A stretch of DNA of 47,152 nucleotides from Lingula anatina (GCF_001039355.2 NW_019774624.1:566301-613452); one strand, 5' to 3'. Shown: positions 20,604 to 33,551, numbered from the stretch's first letter. Program-made: numbers and translations. The notes: generated by a model not told the origin, from the letters alone.

Positions 20604-23600
20604 CTAGGACCCATTGTGCTATATCAAATTACAAAAACAAGTTTAAATCGAAACTTGCGTACGAAAAGCGGGTGCCCTTGTACATTATTATGTAATACAG
20701 GTGAGCATTTCGGTGAGAGGTGTTCAAGTAGGACCAAGGTCAGTAGAAGATGGAGAAGACAGAGGTTCATGGTACGTTGCTGCAATTTCCACATGCAGGC
20801 CAAAATTTAGCACAGAAAATGACAGGAAGCTGCCGTAGTATTGTATAGGTGATATAAGATAATGCTGTGTATTTTGTGTTGACGACGTTTGCCCAGATGA
20901 TGCGTTTCGCACTGGGGCATTTTAGTCCTTATGACTGTGGGAACATTGCACTTATGTCCAATACATACTCCATTAAAATTTCAAAATCAGTTCAAAGTTT
21001 TAAGGCTTTGTTTTCTGTAATTTCAGAGAAGGAACGCACTTGCCAATCAGGAAGTGAGGGGCTTATTGCAGCTGTCCAAAGGTCTGATCAAGTCCTCAAC
21101 AAGTAAGACCACTGGGCAGATATCTACTTTCTCCTAATTGTTTTATTGGCGAGGTCACTGGCCAGTTTTCAAAGTATCCAAAATATATTGTTTATGAAAG
21201 CAAACTTCAAACAAATAAATGCACATTCATTAATAAGATGTTGAACTATTGTGTCACTATATTCCTGGAGACGACGGGACCAGGTTGGGGAGTTGAGGCG
21301 TGGGTGGGGAGGTGGACTGGGCTACAGTGTCCCTCCCTTAGTTTAAGAGGTATCCCTTCTCCCTCACAAAATAACAAATCAAAACAGTAACAAGAACATA
21401 TCAAAAGCGCAAAAAAAAAAAAAAAAAAATTGCACATGGCACGAAACTAGACGAAATACAGCTAATGTATCCTAGTTCACTCGCCCCCTCCCACTGAAAA
21501 CCCTGGCTTGGTAAGTGAAAACGTGCCTAGATGAGTTTTTTTTAGATCCTGTCAATTTTATACAAATTGGGCCCATCTGCCAAATGTTTTCATTCACTGG
21601 CTTTCATTGAATAATTTCCGTAATCCGGGCACCTGGTCCTTTCATATCGCATCTTACATATGAATGCAAAGAAGTATGTTGTCACTAAACAGTGTGCACA
21701 GGGTAGAAAAGAACAGGAATGGCACAATAGTGTTTTGTTAACATAATCGCATTTGTTCCAAAATAGCATGCTGTAAAAATATTCAAATACTGCTTCATCA
21801 AACCGTGTCGTGAATGTTATTTTCTTTGTTTATTTCAGTGGCTCCGAACTGCTGTTTACCGGGTAATTGGATGCATCGCCGATCAAAGACATCAGATTCA
21901 TGTTGGACATCGCTCGCACCCGGATTGTCTCGCTTGTTGAAGTTTGTCTTGCAGGGTTGACATTTGATATGTAATCTTTCAAATTTGAAATGTAATCTTT
22001 GCCTTGAATAATAATATTTTGCATAAAACGTGCATCAAATTAATTGTTGCAACATTTAATTGTTGATCAGAGAAAAAGAAAGAAATGGTTGGCGTCGACC
22101 CTGCATATTGCTGGTTATATATTATAAATTTTTCTAAATCGTAGTACTGTACTCTATCCGCTCATATTGTTTCAAGGTATTTTATTTATTGTATATATTT
22201 ATTATTGTGTCAGGAGGAGGCACCCCTCAGTTCTCAAACAAAAATACGCCACTTTTTGGAGTTCACTCGTAACAAACTAATTTTAATGCAAAAAGTATTT
22301 TGCTGAAGAGATGGATGAAAACAAAAATTATAGTTATCAATTATTATAATTATAAGGCGATTTTTAGGTAGAGTACTGTGCCAGCACTATTGATTTTCTA
22401 GTTGTAGGTAATTTTTTCTGTGGGCAAATCTTCAGTTAGCCACTTAGCTGCGCATTTGAAGATATTTTAAATATTTGTTTTGAATTGAATTGAATTCTGA
22501 GAAATTCCGAGAAGAAAAATATCTCAACTTTATTTTATGAAACTTTTGAGAGACTAACGGCTACATATATTGACCGTTAAGTTTGAGAAGAGAACAAGTT
22601 GTTAATTTAAAATAACTTACAAACTGTTCTTCAAGTTATAATGCTTTGGAAATCACAGCGTTATGAAAATGATAAAATTTGTCCACGTGATTGCAGAATT
22701 GCCCATGTATAAGAAACGATCCTTTTTTAGTGTAGATATAGGTTTGTGACGCATGTTAAGAATGAACTTAATTTGGTTTTGGTGTTTTGATATTGTGTCT
22801 GGTCAGTGACAGATACACATTTACTGTGCTGGGAGGGTTTAAAACGTTAAGAAAATGAAACCAGGAGAGGAATAGATTTTCACGAAATTACTGCGCATTC
22901 GTTATTGCAGTAGGGGAATATATGTTACCCACGTGATACAAATTGTCCCTTCGTAGGGCCACCAAAATTTATCAGTGTTTTATTAATCAATATTTCTTTG
23001 GTTGTGATGAAGGGGTCATTGAGAGGAAAAGGTCTGATTAGATGCCAGTCCAGCACGTCCTGTTGGGGTATTTTTTGCTAAGTGTTTCTTGATCACTGAG
23101 CACCGGAGACCAGAGTAAGGGTATTAGCATTTACGAATTAATGAATCTTAAGTCACCGTTTTTTCGTAATCTTTTCAGTTTTTTTTGTATATTTTTCTTA
23201 AATTGTTATGACCAGAATAAGCTTGTAAATTAACCATGTTTTTTATGCCGTTCCTGATTCGCATGTGTGCAAATTTTAGTTTTCGCTCAAAGTCGTGTCA
23301 CAAATCTACCAATATTAGGATAAAATGAAATGAAAACAAAATGATGTAAAACACTCGATTCTTAAAAATGACTATTTTTGTCTACCTTTTTCTGTGCGAG
23401 AATCGGCACGACGGCATAGAACAAGGTGTGCGTGAGTGCGAGTGCACGTGAGGGGACGACGCCCATGTGAGATTACATGCGTTTTGGAATTTTGATTTCG
23501 TTCACACCACTTAAATTGAACACTGCTCCTCGATGGAATTAGTAATCAACTATTAAAGTCAACTTCGAACAAAAGTTGATAAGTATGATATGGTTGGACT

Positions 23601-24060
23601 TTCAATTTATCTACCAGTTCTGGTCAATTTTTTAAATGAATTTTGTTTTGGTAAGCATTATGTCGAAATCTCTTTTATATAAATAAAAAGAATTCGTTGA
23701 TTCAGCAGCAATTTCCAAAGTGCATAAAATACTTTTTATGTATGTAGTAGACTTCTTGTATTTTTTTGTTAAAGCATAATTTATAGATTTTTTTTTTAGA
23801 AATTTGACGCTTTTATAAAGATTGCTATCAATGTAGAAAAATGTAATTTCATGTATTCTGTTTTGTATGAAACTATGTTGAAATTACTTGGACTTTGTTG
23901 AAACAATAAATAATGAAAATAATGTACAGAAACTTGTATGTTGAATTCCATTTCATTATTCACCTGTTCCCTTTAGCTCCATTTGAACTACTACATGTAA
24001 CTCCACTAGCTTCTTGTGAAATGTGGGATCCTCTTATATTGGTAGTTTACCTTGCTTATT
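20604..24060. other. AT-rich stretch without a supportable gene
   Basis: No domain or RNA is recognised. Isolated splice-like signals occur (for example CAG|GTGAGC at 20698-20706, tttcag at 21021-21026, tttatttcag at 21829-21838), but the implied exons do not join in a consistent frame. The part from 21840 to 23910 is AT-rich and ends near an AATAAA (23904-23913 region). It could be a 3' UTR, but nothing proves it. Confidence 0.4.
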
Positions 24061-24084
24061 TGAATTTTTTGCAAAAGGTAATTT

Positions 24085-24175
24085 GCTGGGACCCAGGAGC
24101 ACCAGGATTCGAACTTGGGACTTGTTGAGTCGGAGGCAAGCGCGTTACCTACTCCTCTAACTGTTCCCACCCACC
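24085..24175 (-). repeat. tRNA-derived SINE head
   Basis: Read on the minus strand, there is an A-box-like TTAGAGGAGTAGG followed about 35 bp later by AGTTCGAATCC, which differs from the B-box consensus at one base. GCGCTTGCCTCCGACTCAAC lies between them as an anticodon-arm relic. The acceptor stem does not pair, so this is not a functional tRNA gene. It is most likely the pol III promoter part of a SINE. Tail and target duplication were not identified. Confidence 0.6.
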
Positions 24176-24194
24176 CTCCTCGGGAAAACTTTCC

Positions 24195-24425
24195 TCTTAT
24201 AGTAACCAAAGGGAAAATTCTGTAAAGCCCCTTGAAAAGTATTCAATGATTTCCAAGTACCCGAACCAGGAAACGACCCAAACCCGAGGGGTGCCACTGA
24301 ATCAATGAAGTTCTTGTAGTTACCAAAGCAAAATTCTAAAAAAAAATCCCAATTTATTAAAAAAAAATTAGAAACGTAAGCCAAGGTCGAAGCCCAACCT
24401 CAGGTTGCCGCTGAGCAATGCAACC
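24195..24425. repeat. Imperfect tandem duplication of about 115-120 bp
   Basis: 'agtaaccaaagggaaaattct' (24201) recurs as 'agttaccaaagcaaaattct' (24318). 'cccgaggggtgccactgaat' (24282) recurs as 'cctcaggttgccgctgagca' (24398). It lies next to the SINE head and may be its body. Confidence 0.5.
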
Positions 24426-25326
24426 GTCAAAGAAACAACTAAGACATTTTGTATACTTGGAAAGTCTTTATTCACTGCCCAACAACAACTTATTATATAT
24501 ATTTAAGCATTTTAATGTAAAACTACAAAGTTAAACACTTAAATCACTACTTAATCACTTTGAATATCCGTAAGACATGCATGTAATAGACAAAGTTATA
24601 TCTGTTGATTTAAAGGTGTAACATATACAACAAATGTATTACATTTCACCAATAAACGGTCAACTAAACTACTCGTTTATGGTTTGGTGTTATATATATA
24701 TATCTACAAGCATTTCAAAAAAAAAAATTCAGAACAAATTTGAGAAACTGACACTAATTAAAGAGATATAAAGCAGTTCATCAAATATCACACAGAATGT
24801 GTAAGTCACTGACTAATAAGATCAATAACTTGTGGCTATTTCTATAATTACATGATTTATTTGATTTATTACGACAGTATAAAACGTGGAAAAAGAAACA
24901 TATCATGAAAATCGCTGTCGGGAAAAAATATCTGTAAATTTTGTATCTTCCAAATGATCTTTCTAAACACACACCTTTGCCTTATGAAAAAAACTGCAAA
25001 ACTGAGCCAATTAAGCTTTTCTGGACGATCAAAAGTTTCCATATTTCTGCATATTTTATTCACACGACAGCGTAACGCCAAATCACAACTCGTTACCATA
25101 CTGCTACTTTCGCCCCAAAAAAGTTCGGAAACATCGTTATTTTGAATAGTTATAAAATAATCATTATTAGTTACGGTAAATATTTTAACCAAATATTGAT
25201 GGATAATAAACCCACCATTTGTTAATCTTTATTTACACAGAAGATTTTCCCAACACATTACATATCTTTTTGATTATTGAAAAACAATTTCACGTTTCCG
25301 AACTTTCTTGTTCGCGTGTATCATAA
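24426..25326. other. AT-rich non-coding stretch
   Basis: No recognisable gene. A 107-codon open frame on the minus strand (24869-25192) has no domain, splice context or repeat support, so it was not called. Confidence 0.4.
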
Positions 25327-25452
25327 CCTACACTCTCCCAGGGCCGCTGGTTTCATGTGCACTTTTCTCTTTCATGTAAAAATTAACTAGAGACATATCT
25401 GTGAAAATGTGTATCTAGTGAAAAATCAATCTGTGGCCCTGGTAGAGGGTAA
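25327..25452. mobile_element. Small MITE (CTCTCCCAGGGCC ends)
   Basis: CCTACACTCTCCCAGGGCC on the left is imperfectly inverted on the right (GGCCCTGGTAGAGGGTAAT) around about 90 bp of AT-rich interior. It is non-coding. The target duplication is unclear. Confidence 0.5.
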
Positions 25453-26890
25453 TCATTAAACAACCAAACCTGTATCTGATGACCACGCAGTCTTAAACAT
25501 GCCATGTTTCTAGTAACCAATGCTTTATTTTAAAGGTATCGACAGAACGATTAACATATGTTTGAAACAGTATTTTGCCCTATCAGTTCGCCCCCTATGC
25601 CTTGAAGGGTTGACATCGTTGGCCAGTGAAGCCACAATTTTTAAAGCTCCCGTCATACAAAAATCTGTACAGTGTAGCTATAATTCAACTTATATATTCA
25701 ACGGACTGAAATAGTACAACTGGACTAGTGAAATCGTGCCGAAATTAGAAATGGAAATGTAATACTTATACTGCAAGCAACCTACTGAGTGTTATGCTCT
25801 TTATTTCGACCACCAACCGCTTACTACAAATATTTACATGTCAGTAAATAGCAATTTAAATGGGAGATTCCACAGCATTTCCCCCTTTTTTGTCTGCTTC
25901 TTGTAAATATTCTCCTGGTACGTCTTCAACTGCTGATACTTTTTCTACCAACGAAGTTCGAAACAGTTTTCATTTCCATAGGACGTGATAAGGTGAAGTT
26001 ATGGAGGAAGCAAAAAGCTATGGGGGAAACACTAGGGAATGGCCAAGCTATTTTTATGCATGCACGCGTCACAAATTAACATTAACAACAAATAAGTGAA
26101 CATTAAATCCCTAACACTGATACACTGAAATATTATACTAAATAGGTCGAAACATAAATATTGGTATACTTAGTTTCCAGACCGCCTTGCGTCCACTCCC
26201 TGATCACGGGGGGTGTAACAACTCTTCCCAGATAGTGGGTTCAATTTATGGGGGAGGGGCTAAAGCTTTTCTGTCCAACCCTCATCCTAATCTGACAAGC
26301 AAAACTTGATTAATAATTGACTAAAATCAAAATGCATATACATATATATATATAGTGCATTTTGTTGAATATATTTCAAAAACAAACCAGAAAAAAACAC
26401 CCAAAATGAAAAAATATTATGTAGGTCACTGGCTATTCTAAAATGGTCCACTGCTTTTATCTGAACAGTTTTCGCCACGTTTGACAAACTGGGCAGTATA
26501 CTATAACGCCACCTGGAGGAAAATATGATCGTCTCTGTTGCAATTATAAGTACCTATCACATTATGATATCAACATACTACATGTATCCGTATATGACAT
26601 CTACGTCTTTGTATGTCCACACATGAATCTACAGTGTATGTACAGGTGTACGTAACGTACTTTTCCCGTCACGCCGGTTTATTTGGAGTTCTTAAGGAGG
26701 ATGATTTTTTCTGAGGACAAACTGTACACCAGTGACAAGAAAGAAAAGCTGTCATGTACTTTGGTATACAGACAGATATATAACACATGGTGGAAACAAT
26801 GACATGAAAACAGTCTACTGTCGCTGTACTGGGGGTAAATTAAGGAAGCCATTTAAAAATGGAAGTGCAAAAATGTTTTATACAGATAAT
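25453..26890. other. AT-rich non-coding stretch
   Basis: No gene recognised. The open frames present are short and lack any domain. Confidence 0.45.
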
Positions 26891-26904
26891 GTTTATGTTC
26901 TGTT

Positions 26905-27060
26905 ACCCAATGCTTAACAGCAACATGATAACCTGTTTTCAATAAAGAAATACATGTGTTGTGGATATTAAAAATGTAGTAAGCACAGGATTTGAGGCCC
27001 ATGTAAATACTTACTAAATCACAACTGAAATATGCCAAACTGTGAATAGTGAAAGTGAGC
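26905..27060. repeat. Diverged relic of the 800-bp repeat unit
   Basis: 'caatgcttaacagcaacatgataacc', 'gtggatattaaaaatgta' and 'gaggcccatg' follow the order of words in the units at 1700-1850 and 8350-8480, at much lower identity. Confidence 0.4.
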
Positions 27061-27315
27061 AAAAATCTAATAAGGTTGGTTTTTAAACGTTAGAACTACA
27101 TCTGTGTTTCAGTCTAGAAAGAGCAACTTGATTATGATTGAGGTAAGCTTATCTGTTGACTGTGTGTAATTGAAGTGAATTTTTGAGAAAAGTGAAAACC
27201 GAACTTAAAATACTGGCAAAGTCCATGGATAAGTCAATGGAAGTCCAACGTTTGTGACACTTGTACAACTGAAATCTAGTCCAAAGTTTGTGAAATGTAT
27301 ACCACTTAAGCTTAA

Positions 27316-27316
<1 letters not shown>

Positions 27317-27359
<43 letters not shown>
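27317..27359. repeat. Poly-A tract (43 bp)
   Basis: A pure A-run followed by GAAAAGAAAG. It may mark a retroposed end, but no upstream element is identifiable. Confidence 0.9.
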
Positions 27360-27361
<2 letters not shown>

Positions 27362-27695
27362 AAAGAAAGAAACAAGTTAATCTGGTATTGTAATTGAAGT
27401 GTTTTCTTTCATAATTTATTTGAGAAAGATGAAAACTACAGTATCAGAGAGTGGATACCGTCTCTGGGTATTGTATCACCAACTGGAGAAAGCGAATTCT
27501 TATAGAAACTAAAAAGGGAGACCACCTCCAGTGTTTTGCTTGACAAACTTTACAAAATGCAGTAAACAAGAGTTCTCAATTTTTTGAAGAATATTTTAAC
27601 AAAACTGTGGGAAAAAGTAAAAGTTCAAATCCAAGGTTGCAGTTAGAATGAGAATATAAGACTTTTTTTGCCATCCAAGTTCAATTGTATATATT

Positions 27696-27921
27696 AGAGT
27701 GCATTCCCAGAGATTTAGATCGATCCAGAGATTTAGATTGACCTAACTCTCTGGGTGTTCAAGCTAAATTGCAGTCAGCCGAGCACGCACCATAGTTAAT
27801 TACCCCCTTACAGCTTTTAGTAGGCAGTTCAGACGCTTAATTAAGCCAGCTAAGCTGATAGTAATCTAGTGAGACTCCCCACAGGGATAGATCGATCTAA
27901 AATCTATGGGAATGTGGTCTT
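27696..27921. mobile_element. MITE with GATCGATC-rich termini, copy 2
   Basis: The same TIRs (GCATTCCCAGAGATTTAGAT and the inverse ending in GGGAATG at 27914) and interior (gctaaattgcagtcagccga, agttaattacccccttacag) as copy 1. It has a small internal duplication of 'agagatttagat' near the left end. No coding capacity. Confidence 0.72.
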
Positions 27922-27954
27922 GGAGCTTGGAAATTTAGAAAGTGCGGTTAATGG

Positions 27955-28295
27955 CTAAAAGTAGGTCAAAGGTCAAATTCAAGGTCACAGGAATACTATC
28001 AAAATACGAGTTCCTATTCAAGTTTGGTAGTATCTTATGCGTGCCAATTTTGGAATTCAGTTCATGGTGAAAAGAAGGTCAAAGGCCAATTTCAAGGTCA
28101 AAGATTGCCAATGTATGACTTCCTATTCAAGTTCAATAATAACTATGGGCATACTAGTATATACTGATAGTATCTGTTTTGAAGATATATTAGGGATGGA
28201 CATTTTTGCAAAGTTCAGTTCAAGGTAAAAAGTAGGTCAAATGTCAATTTCAAAGTGACAGATTGCCAGTATGACTTCCTATTGAAGTTCTATAG
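27955..28295 (+). repeat. AGGTCA-rich tandem repeat (three units)
   Basis: Three units of roughly 115-160 bp each carry 'agtaggtcaaaggtcaaattcaaggtca' or a variant (27963, 28076, 28234). Each is followed by 'ttcctatt.aagtt.' and 'agtaactatg'-type words. The first contains AGGTCAAAGGTCA, a perfect DR1 nuclear-receptor half-site pair. This is a repeat, and regulatory use is not shown. Confidence 0.65.
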
Positions 28296-28654
28296 TAACT
28301 ATGAGTGTATCTCTGCTAATTTTGTTATTTCACATTTCATTAATTTTTACCAATGAATATTGCGACCTTGTATTTTTTGATATGGTGCAATTCATATACC
28401 ATATGGAAAACAAAAAAACAGACACCATCCCTAGTGTTGTGCTTGACAAGTTCTATAAAATGCACTAAACAAGGTCTCTAGCATGTATGGTTCCAGGATT
28501 ACAGTTTTCAGTTTAGTAATCTAATCGCCACTTCTCCTATAAAAATGCACCAATTGACCCCAAACTCACGAAGATGAAAGATGACCCTAAGGGTAATACC
28601 TGCCCAAAATATTATAGGTTAGGTATGTGTAATTTCTGAAAACCAGCACAAATA

Positions 28655-28694
<40 letters not shown>

Positions 28695-28905
28695 TGCAAA
28701 AAATTCCCATTTTAAGAAAATTTTGAACTTAAAAAGGGCATATTTTAAATCTCTACATATCACTTCCAGCCATCTATAGAATGGCAGAGCTCCGCAATGG
28801 ATGTACCATAAGACTTAAAATGTACCAAATTACCATCATGAATATAATTAAATATTAATAATTTTGTCAATTATATATATATTTTTTAATTTTGAAAAAA
28901 CAAAG
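28296..28905. other. AT-rich stretch with (TA)n and T-run
   Basis: A (TA)n tract followed by a T-run occupies about 28653-28695. Otherwise nothing is recognisable. It is probably a decayed edge of the satellite domain. Confidence 0.45.
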
Positions 28906-28909
28906 CTTA

Positions 28910-29410
28910 CCAACTGCAGATATCTGTGATAAGCTTCTCAGTTGACTACTGTGTGTAACTGAAGTGTAGTTTATTGGCTATTGATATGACAAGAGGGAGA
29001 ATTACTGAAAACAAATATTTTAATGATGCAATATAGCATTCACTCTCCAATGAAACATGATGAAACCTAATGATTTCTTTCTTTGTGTTGAGGTGGCAAA
29101 TTACCCAAAATTTTGATCTGGAAAATATATATATATGCCCATTAAAGACATCTCCTTACTATCAAAACAAGATGCATACTGCTCCTTATAATGGGCCTCT
29201 GATATCAGGTTTAGCACACCATTTGACAATGCCCTAAATTTTGCCACATACCATCTATTGTACACATGGATGAGACATAACATTGCTCTTGCTGCTGTCT
29301 TTCACTGCCTGCTTTTTCTATAGGAATTAGCCATGACCAGACAGGAAGTATCATTTCAACAAGAACCCACCCACTGTACTGAAAGGGTCACCTGGAAAAA
29401 GAAGAATATA
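28910..29410. repeat. Satellite interruption module, copy 1
   Basis: It starts with a diverged monomer word ('ctgtgataagcttctcagtt'). It continues with 'ggtggcaaattaccc..aatttt.atctggaaaa' and 'acaatgccctaaattttgcc', and ends with 'ctgctttttctataggaattagccatgaccag' to 'gggtcacctggaaaaaga'. The last part is conserved in all five modules. This copy is the most diverged of the first four. Confidence 0.7.
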
Positions 29411-31124
29411 TAATTTGAAAAAAAAAAAAAAATGAAAATTTAATTTAAAAAAGTGACAAATTTCCCAGACTAAAATAGATAAACATTAATAATTTTGATA
29501 AAGTTAAGATTAACCGTTGTGTAGGTCTAATTAAAAAGATTTTTTAGGACAATATATTTTAGAAGACTGAAAATAGTTAAATGTTAATAATTTTGACAAA
29601 TCTATTCCAATATTTGTCAAATTTGGACAAATGGTGCCTAACATCAATGAAAATCTGTGATAAGCTCATCAGTTGACTGAGTCCGATGAAAGAGAATTTA
29701 CTGGACAATATATTTGAGAAAACTGAAAATCAAATTGAAATGTGAGGCAAATTCCATGGGATAAAATAGTTAAACGTTAATAAATTTGATAAATCTGGTA
29801 ATATATTTGTGAAATTTGCACAAATGATACTCAACAACAATGAAAATCTGTGATAAGCTCATCAGTTGACTGTATCCCATGAAAAAGAATTTATTGGACA
29901 ATATATTTTAGAAAACTGAAATTTACATTGAAATGTCAAGCAAATTCCATGGCATGATATAGTTAAACGATGATAATTTTGACAAATCTGGTCCAATATT
30001 TGTGAAAACAGTCAATTGATGCCTAACAACAATGAAAATCTGTGATAAGCTCATCAGTTGACTGCATCCTATAAAAAATTTTTTTCGGACAATATATTTG
30101 AGAAAACTGAAAATTACATTGAAAAGACGGGCAAATTCCATGGGATAAAATAGTTAAACATTAATAATTTTGACAAATCTGGTCCTATATTTGTAAAACT
30201 TTCACAAATGATGCCTAACATGAATGAAAATCTGTGATAAGCTCATCAGTTGACTGTCTCAAATGAAAAAGATTTTTTGGGACAATATATTTGAGAAAAC
30301 TGAAAATTACATTGAAAAGACGGGCAAATTTAATAGCATAAAAAAGTTAAACGTTAATAATTTTGACAAATCTAGTCCAATATTTGTCAAATTTCGACAA
30401 ATGATGCCTAACATGAATGAAAATCTGTGATAAGCTCATCAGTTGACTGCATCCTATGAAAAAGATTTTTTGGGACAATATATTTGAGAAAACTGAAAAT
30501 TGCATTGAAAGGTCGGGCAAATTACATGGCATAATATAGTTAAACGTTAATAATTTTGACAAATCTAGTTCTATATTTGTCAAATTTGGACAAATGATGC
30601 CTAACATGAATGAAAATCTGTGATAAGCTCATCAGTTGACTGCATCCTATAAAAAAGATTTTTTCGGACAATATTTAGTCCAATATTAGTCCAATATTTG
30701 TCAAATTTGGACAAATGATGCTTAACATCAATAAAAATCTGTGATAAGCTTACCAATTGACTGTGTGTAATATTAGTGTTGTTTATTGGCAATTTGTATG
30801 AGAAAAGTCAGAAAGACCAAAAAAAATTTATTCAATTTCACAACATATAATTCAGTCTCACATGAAACAGTAAATGTTAAGATTTGTGTTTGTTTGTGTG
30901 AGAGGTGGATGAAAATCTGTGATCATGAATGAAAATCTGTGATAAGCTCATCAGTTGACTGCATCCTATGAAAAAGATTTAATCGGACAATATATTTGAG
31001 AAAACTGAAAATTACATTGGAAAGACGGGCAAATTTAATAGCATAAAAAAGTTAAACGTTAATAATTTTGACAAATCTAGTCCAATATTTGTCAAATTTG
31101 GACAAATGATGCTTAACATCAATT

Positions 31125-31625
31125 AAAATCTGTGATAAGCTTACAAATTGACTGTGTGTAATATTAGTGTTGTTTATTTGCAATTTGTATGAGAAGAGTC
31201 AGAAAGACCAAAAAAAATTTATTCAATTTCACAACATATAATTCAGTCTCACATGAAACAGCAAATGTTAAGATTTGTGTTTGTTTGTGTGAGAGGTGGC
31301 ACATTACCCATAATTTTCATCTGGAAAACAATATATACCATTCAAGACTTCTCCTTACTACCAATACAACATGCAGATTCCTCTTTACAGTGGGTTTCTG
31401 GAATCGGGATAAGTGCACCATTTGACAATGTCCTAAATCTTCCAAATCTTCCCATGTACAATCCATTGTACACAAGGACGAGACATAACGTTGCTCTTGC
31501 TGCTGTCTTTCACTGCCTGCTTTTTCTATAGGAATTAGCCATGACCAGACAGGAAGTATCAGTTCACCAAGAAGCCACCTGCTGTATGGAAAGGGTCACC
31601 TGGAAAAAGAACAATATATAATTTG
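31125..31625. repeat. Satellite interruption module, copy 2
   Basis: This module contains the 92-codon plus-strand frame 31253-31531, the longest in any copy. The conserved segment begins right after CTTTTTCTATAG at 31532. A truncated sister lies at 30735-30910, where a module start is fused back to a monomer. Confidence 0.75.
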
Positions 31626-33274
31626 AAAAAAGGGAAAATTTAATTTTAAAAAGTGACTCAGCTTAGAATAGTTAAACGATGATAATTTTGACAAATCTGG
31701 TCCTATATTTGTGAAATTTGCACAAATGATGCTTAACAACAATAAAAATCTGTGATAAGCTTATCAGTTGACTGTGCCCCATGAAAAAGATTTTTCGGAA
31801 CAATATATTTGAGAAAACTGAAAATTACATTGAAAAGACTGGTAAATTCCATGGCATAAAATAGTTAAACGTTAATAATTTTGACAAATCTGGTTGTATA
31901 TTTGTGAAATTTGCACAAATGATACTCAACAACAATGAAAATCTGTGATAAGCTCATCAGTTGACGGCATCCTATGAAAAAGATTTAATCGGACAATATA
32001 TTTGAGAAAACTGAAAATTGCATTGAAAGGTCGGGCAAATTACATGGTATAATATAGTTAAACGTTAAAAATTTTGATAAATCTATTCCAATATATGTCA
32101 AATTTGGACAAATGATGCCTAACATGAATGAAAATCTGTGATAAGCTCATCAGTTGACTGCATCCTATAAAAAAGATTTTTTCAGACAATATGTTATAGA
32201 AAACTGAAAATTATATTGAAAAGACAGGGAAATTCCATAGCATAATATAGTTAAACGTTAATAATTTTTACAAATCTGGTCCTATATTTGTGAAATTTGC
32301 ACAAATGATACTCAACAACAATGAAAATCTGTGATAAGCTCATCAGTTGACTGTATCCCATGAAAAAGAATTTATTGGACAATATATTTTAGAAAACTGA
32401 AATTTACATTGAAATGTCAGGCAAATTCCATGGCATGATATAGTTAAACGATGATAATTTTGACAAATCTGGTCCAATATTTGTGAAAACAGTCAATTGA
32501 TGCCTAACAAGGATGAAAATCTGTGATAAGCTCATCAGTTGACTGCATCCTATGAAAAAGATTTAATCGGACAATATATTTGAGAAAACTGAAAATTGTA
32601 TTGAAAGGTTGGGAAAATTACATGGTATAATATAGTTAAACGTTAATAATTTTGACTAATCTAGTCCAATATTTGTCAAATTTGGACAAATGATGATTAA
32701 CATGAATGAAAATCTGTGATAAGCTCATCAGTTGACTGCATCCTATGAAAAAGATTTAATTGGACAATATATTTGAGAAAACTGAAAATTACATTGAAAA
32801 GACGGGCAAATTTAATAGCATAAAAAAGTTAAACGTTAATAATTTTGAGAAATCTATTCCAATATATGTCAAATTTGGACAAATGCTGCCTAACATGATT
32901 GAAAATCTGTGATAAGCTCATCAGTTGACTGCATCTTATGAAAAAGATTTTTTCGGACAATATGTTATAGAAAACTGAAAATTATATTGAAAAGAGGGAA
33001 ATTCCATGGCATAATATAGTTAAACGTTAATAATTTTGACTAATCTAGTCCAATATTTGTCAAATTTGGACAAATGATGATTAACATGAATGAAAATCTG
33101 TGATAAGCTCATCAGTTGACTGCATCCTATGAAAAAGATTTAATTGGACAATATATTTGAGAAAACTGAAAATTACATTGAAAAGACGGGCAAATTTAAT
33201 AGCATAAAAAAGTTAAACGTTAATAATTTTGACAAATCTAGTCCAATATTTGTCAAATTTGGACAAATGATGCT

Positions 33275-33550
33275 TAACATCAATTAAAATCTGTGATAAG
33301 CTTACAAATTGACTGTGTGTAATATTAGTGTTGTTTATTGGCAATTTGTATGAGAAGAGTCAGAAAGACCAAAAAAAATTTATTCAATTTCACAACATAT
33401 AATTCAGTCTCACATGAAACAGCAAATGTTAAGATTTGTGTTTGTTTGTGTGAGAGGTGGCACATTACCCATAATTTTCATCTGGAAAACAATATATACT
33501 ATTCAAGACTTCTCCTTACTACCAATACAACATGCAGATTCCTCTTTGCA
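33275..33550. repeat. Satellite interruption module, truncated copy 3a
   Basis: Nearly identical to the start of copy 2 (31125-31395). It stops abruptly at a single N (33551), where a new module start follows. This may be a true junction or an assembly join. Confidence 0.7.
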
Positions 33551-33551
33551 N
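33551..33551. other. Single undetermined base
   Basis: A lone N at the junction of two module copies, a likely assembly artefact site. Confidence 0.99.

Noticed and set aside
20246-20810. Long open frames across the N gap on both strands
   Set aside because: Most of their length is undetermined sequence.
21830-22024. 64-codon minus-strand frame
   Set aside because: It looks protein-like but has no start context, no partner exon and no recognised domain, and it overlaps an acceptor-like signal on the other strand.
20250-22030. Possible plus-strand host gene with exons at 20250-20339, 20701-20771, 21027-21102 and 21839 onward
   Set aside because: Each piece has splice-like edges and at least one open frame, but joining 20701-20771 to 21027-21102 creates an immediate stop. 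20701 is also itself a strong donor sequence (CAG|GTGAGC), and the N gap hides part of the region. No protein family is recognisable.
24085-24175. Functional tRNA gene on the minus strand
   Set aside because: The B box and A box are good, but the acceptor stem does not pair and the anticodon arm is irregular. A SINE head is the better explanation.
24869-25192. 107-codon minus-strand frame
   Set aside because: AT-rich, no recognisable domain, no splice or promoter context, and a comparable frame exists on the other strand.
31253-31531. Small secreted protein encoded in the satellite module
   Set aside because: The 92-codon frame is partly shared with copy 3b but is broken in copies 1 and 4, and its stop is the TAG of the splice-like signal. 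It is most likely fortuitous within a repeated module.
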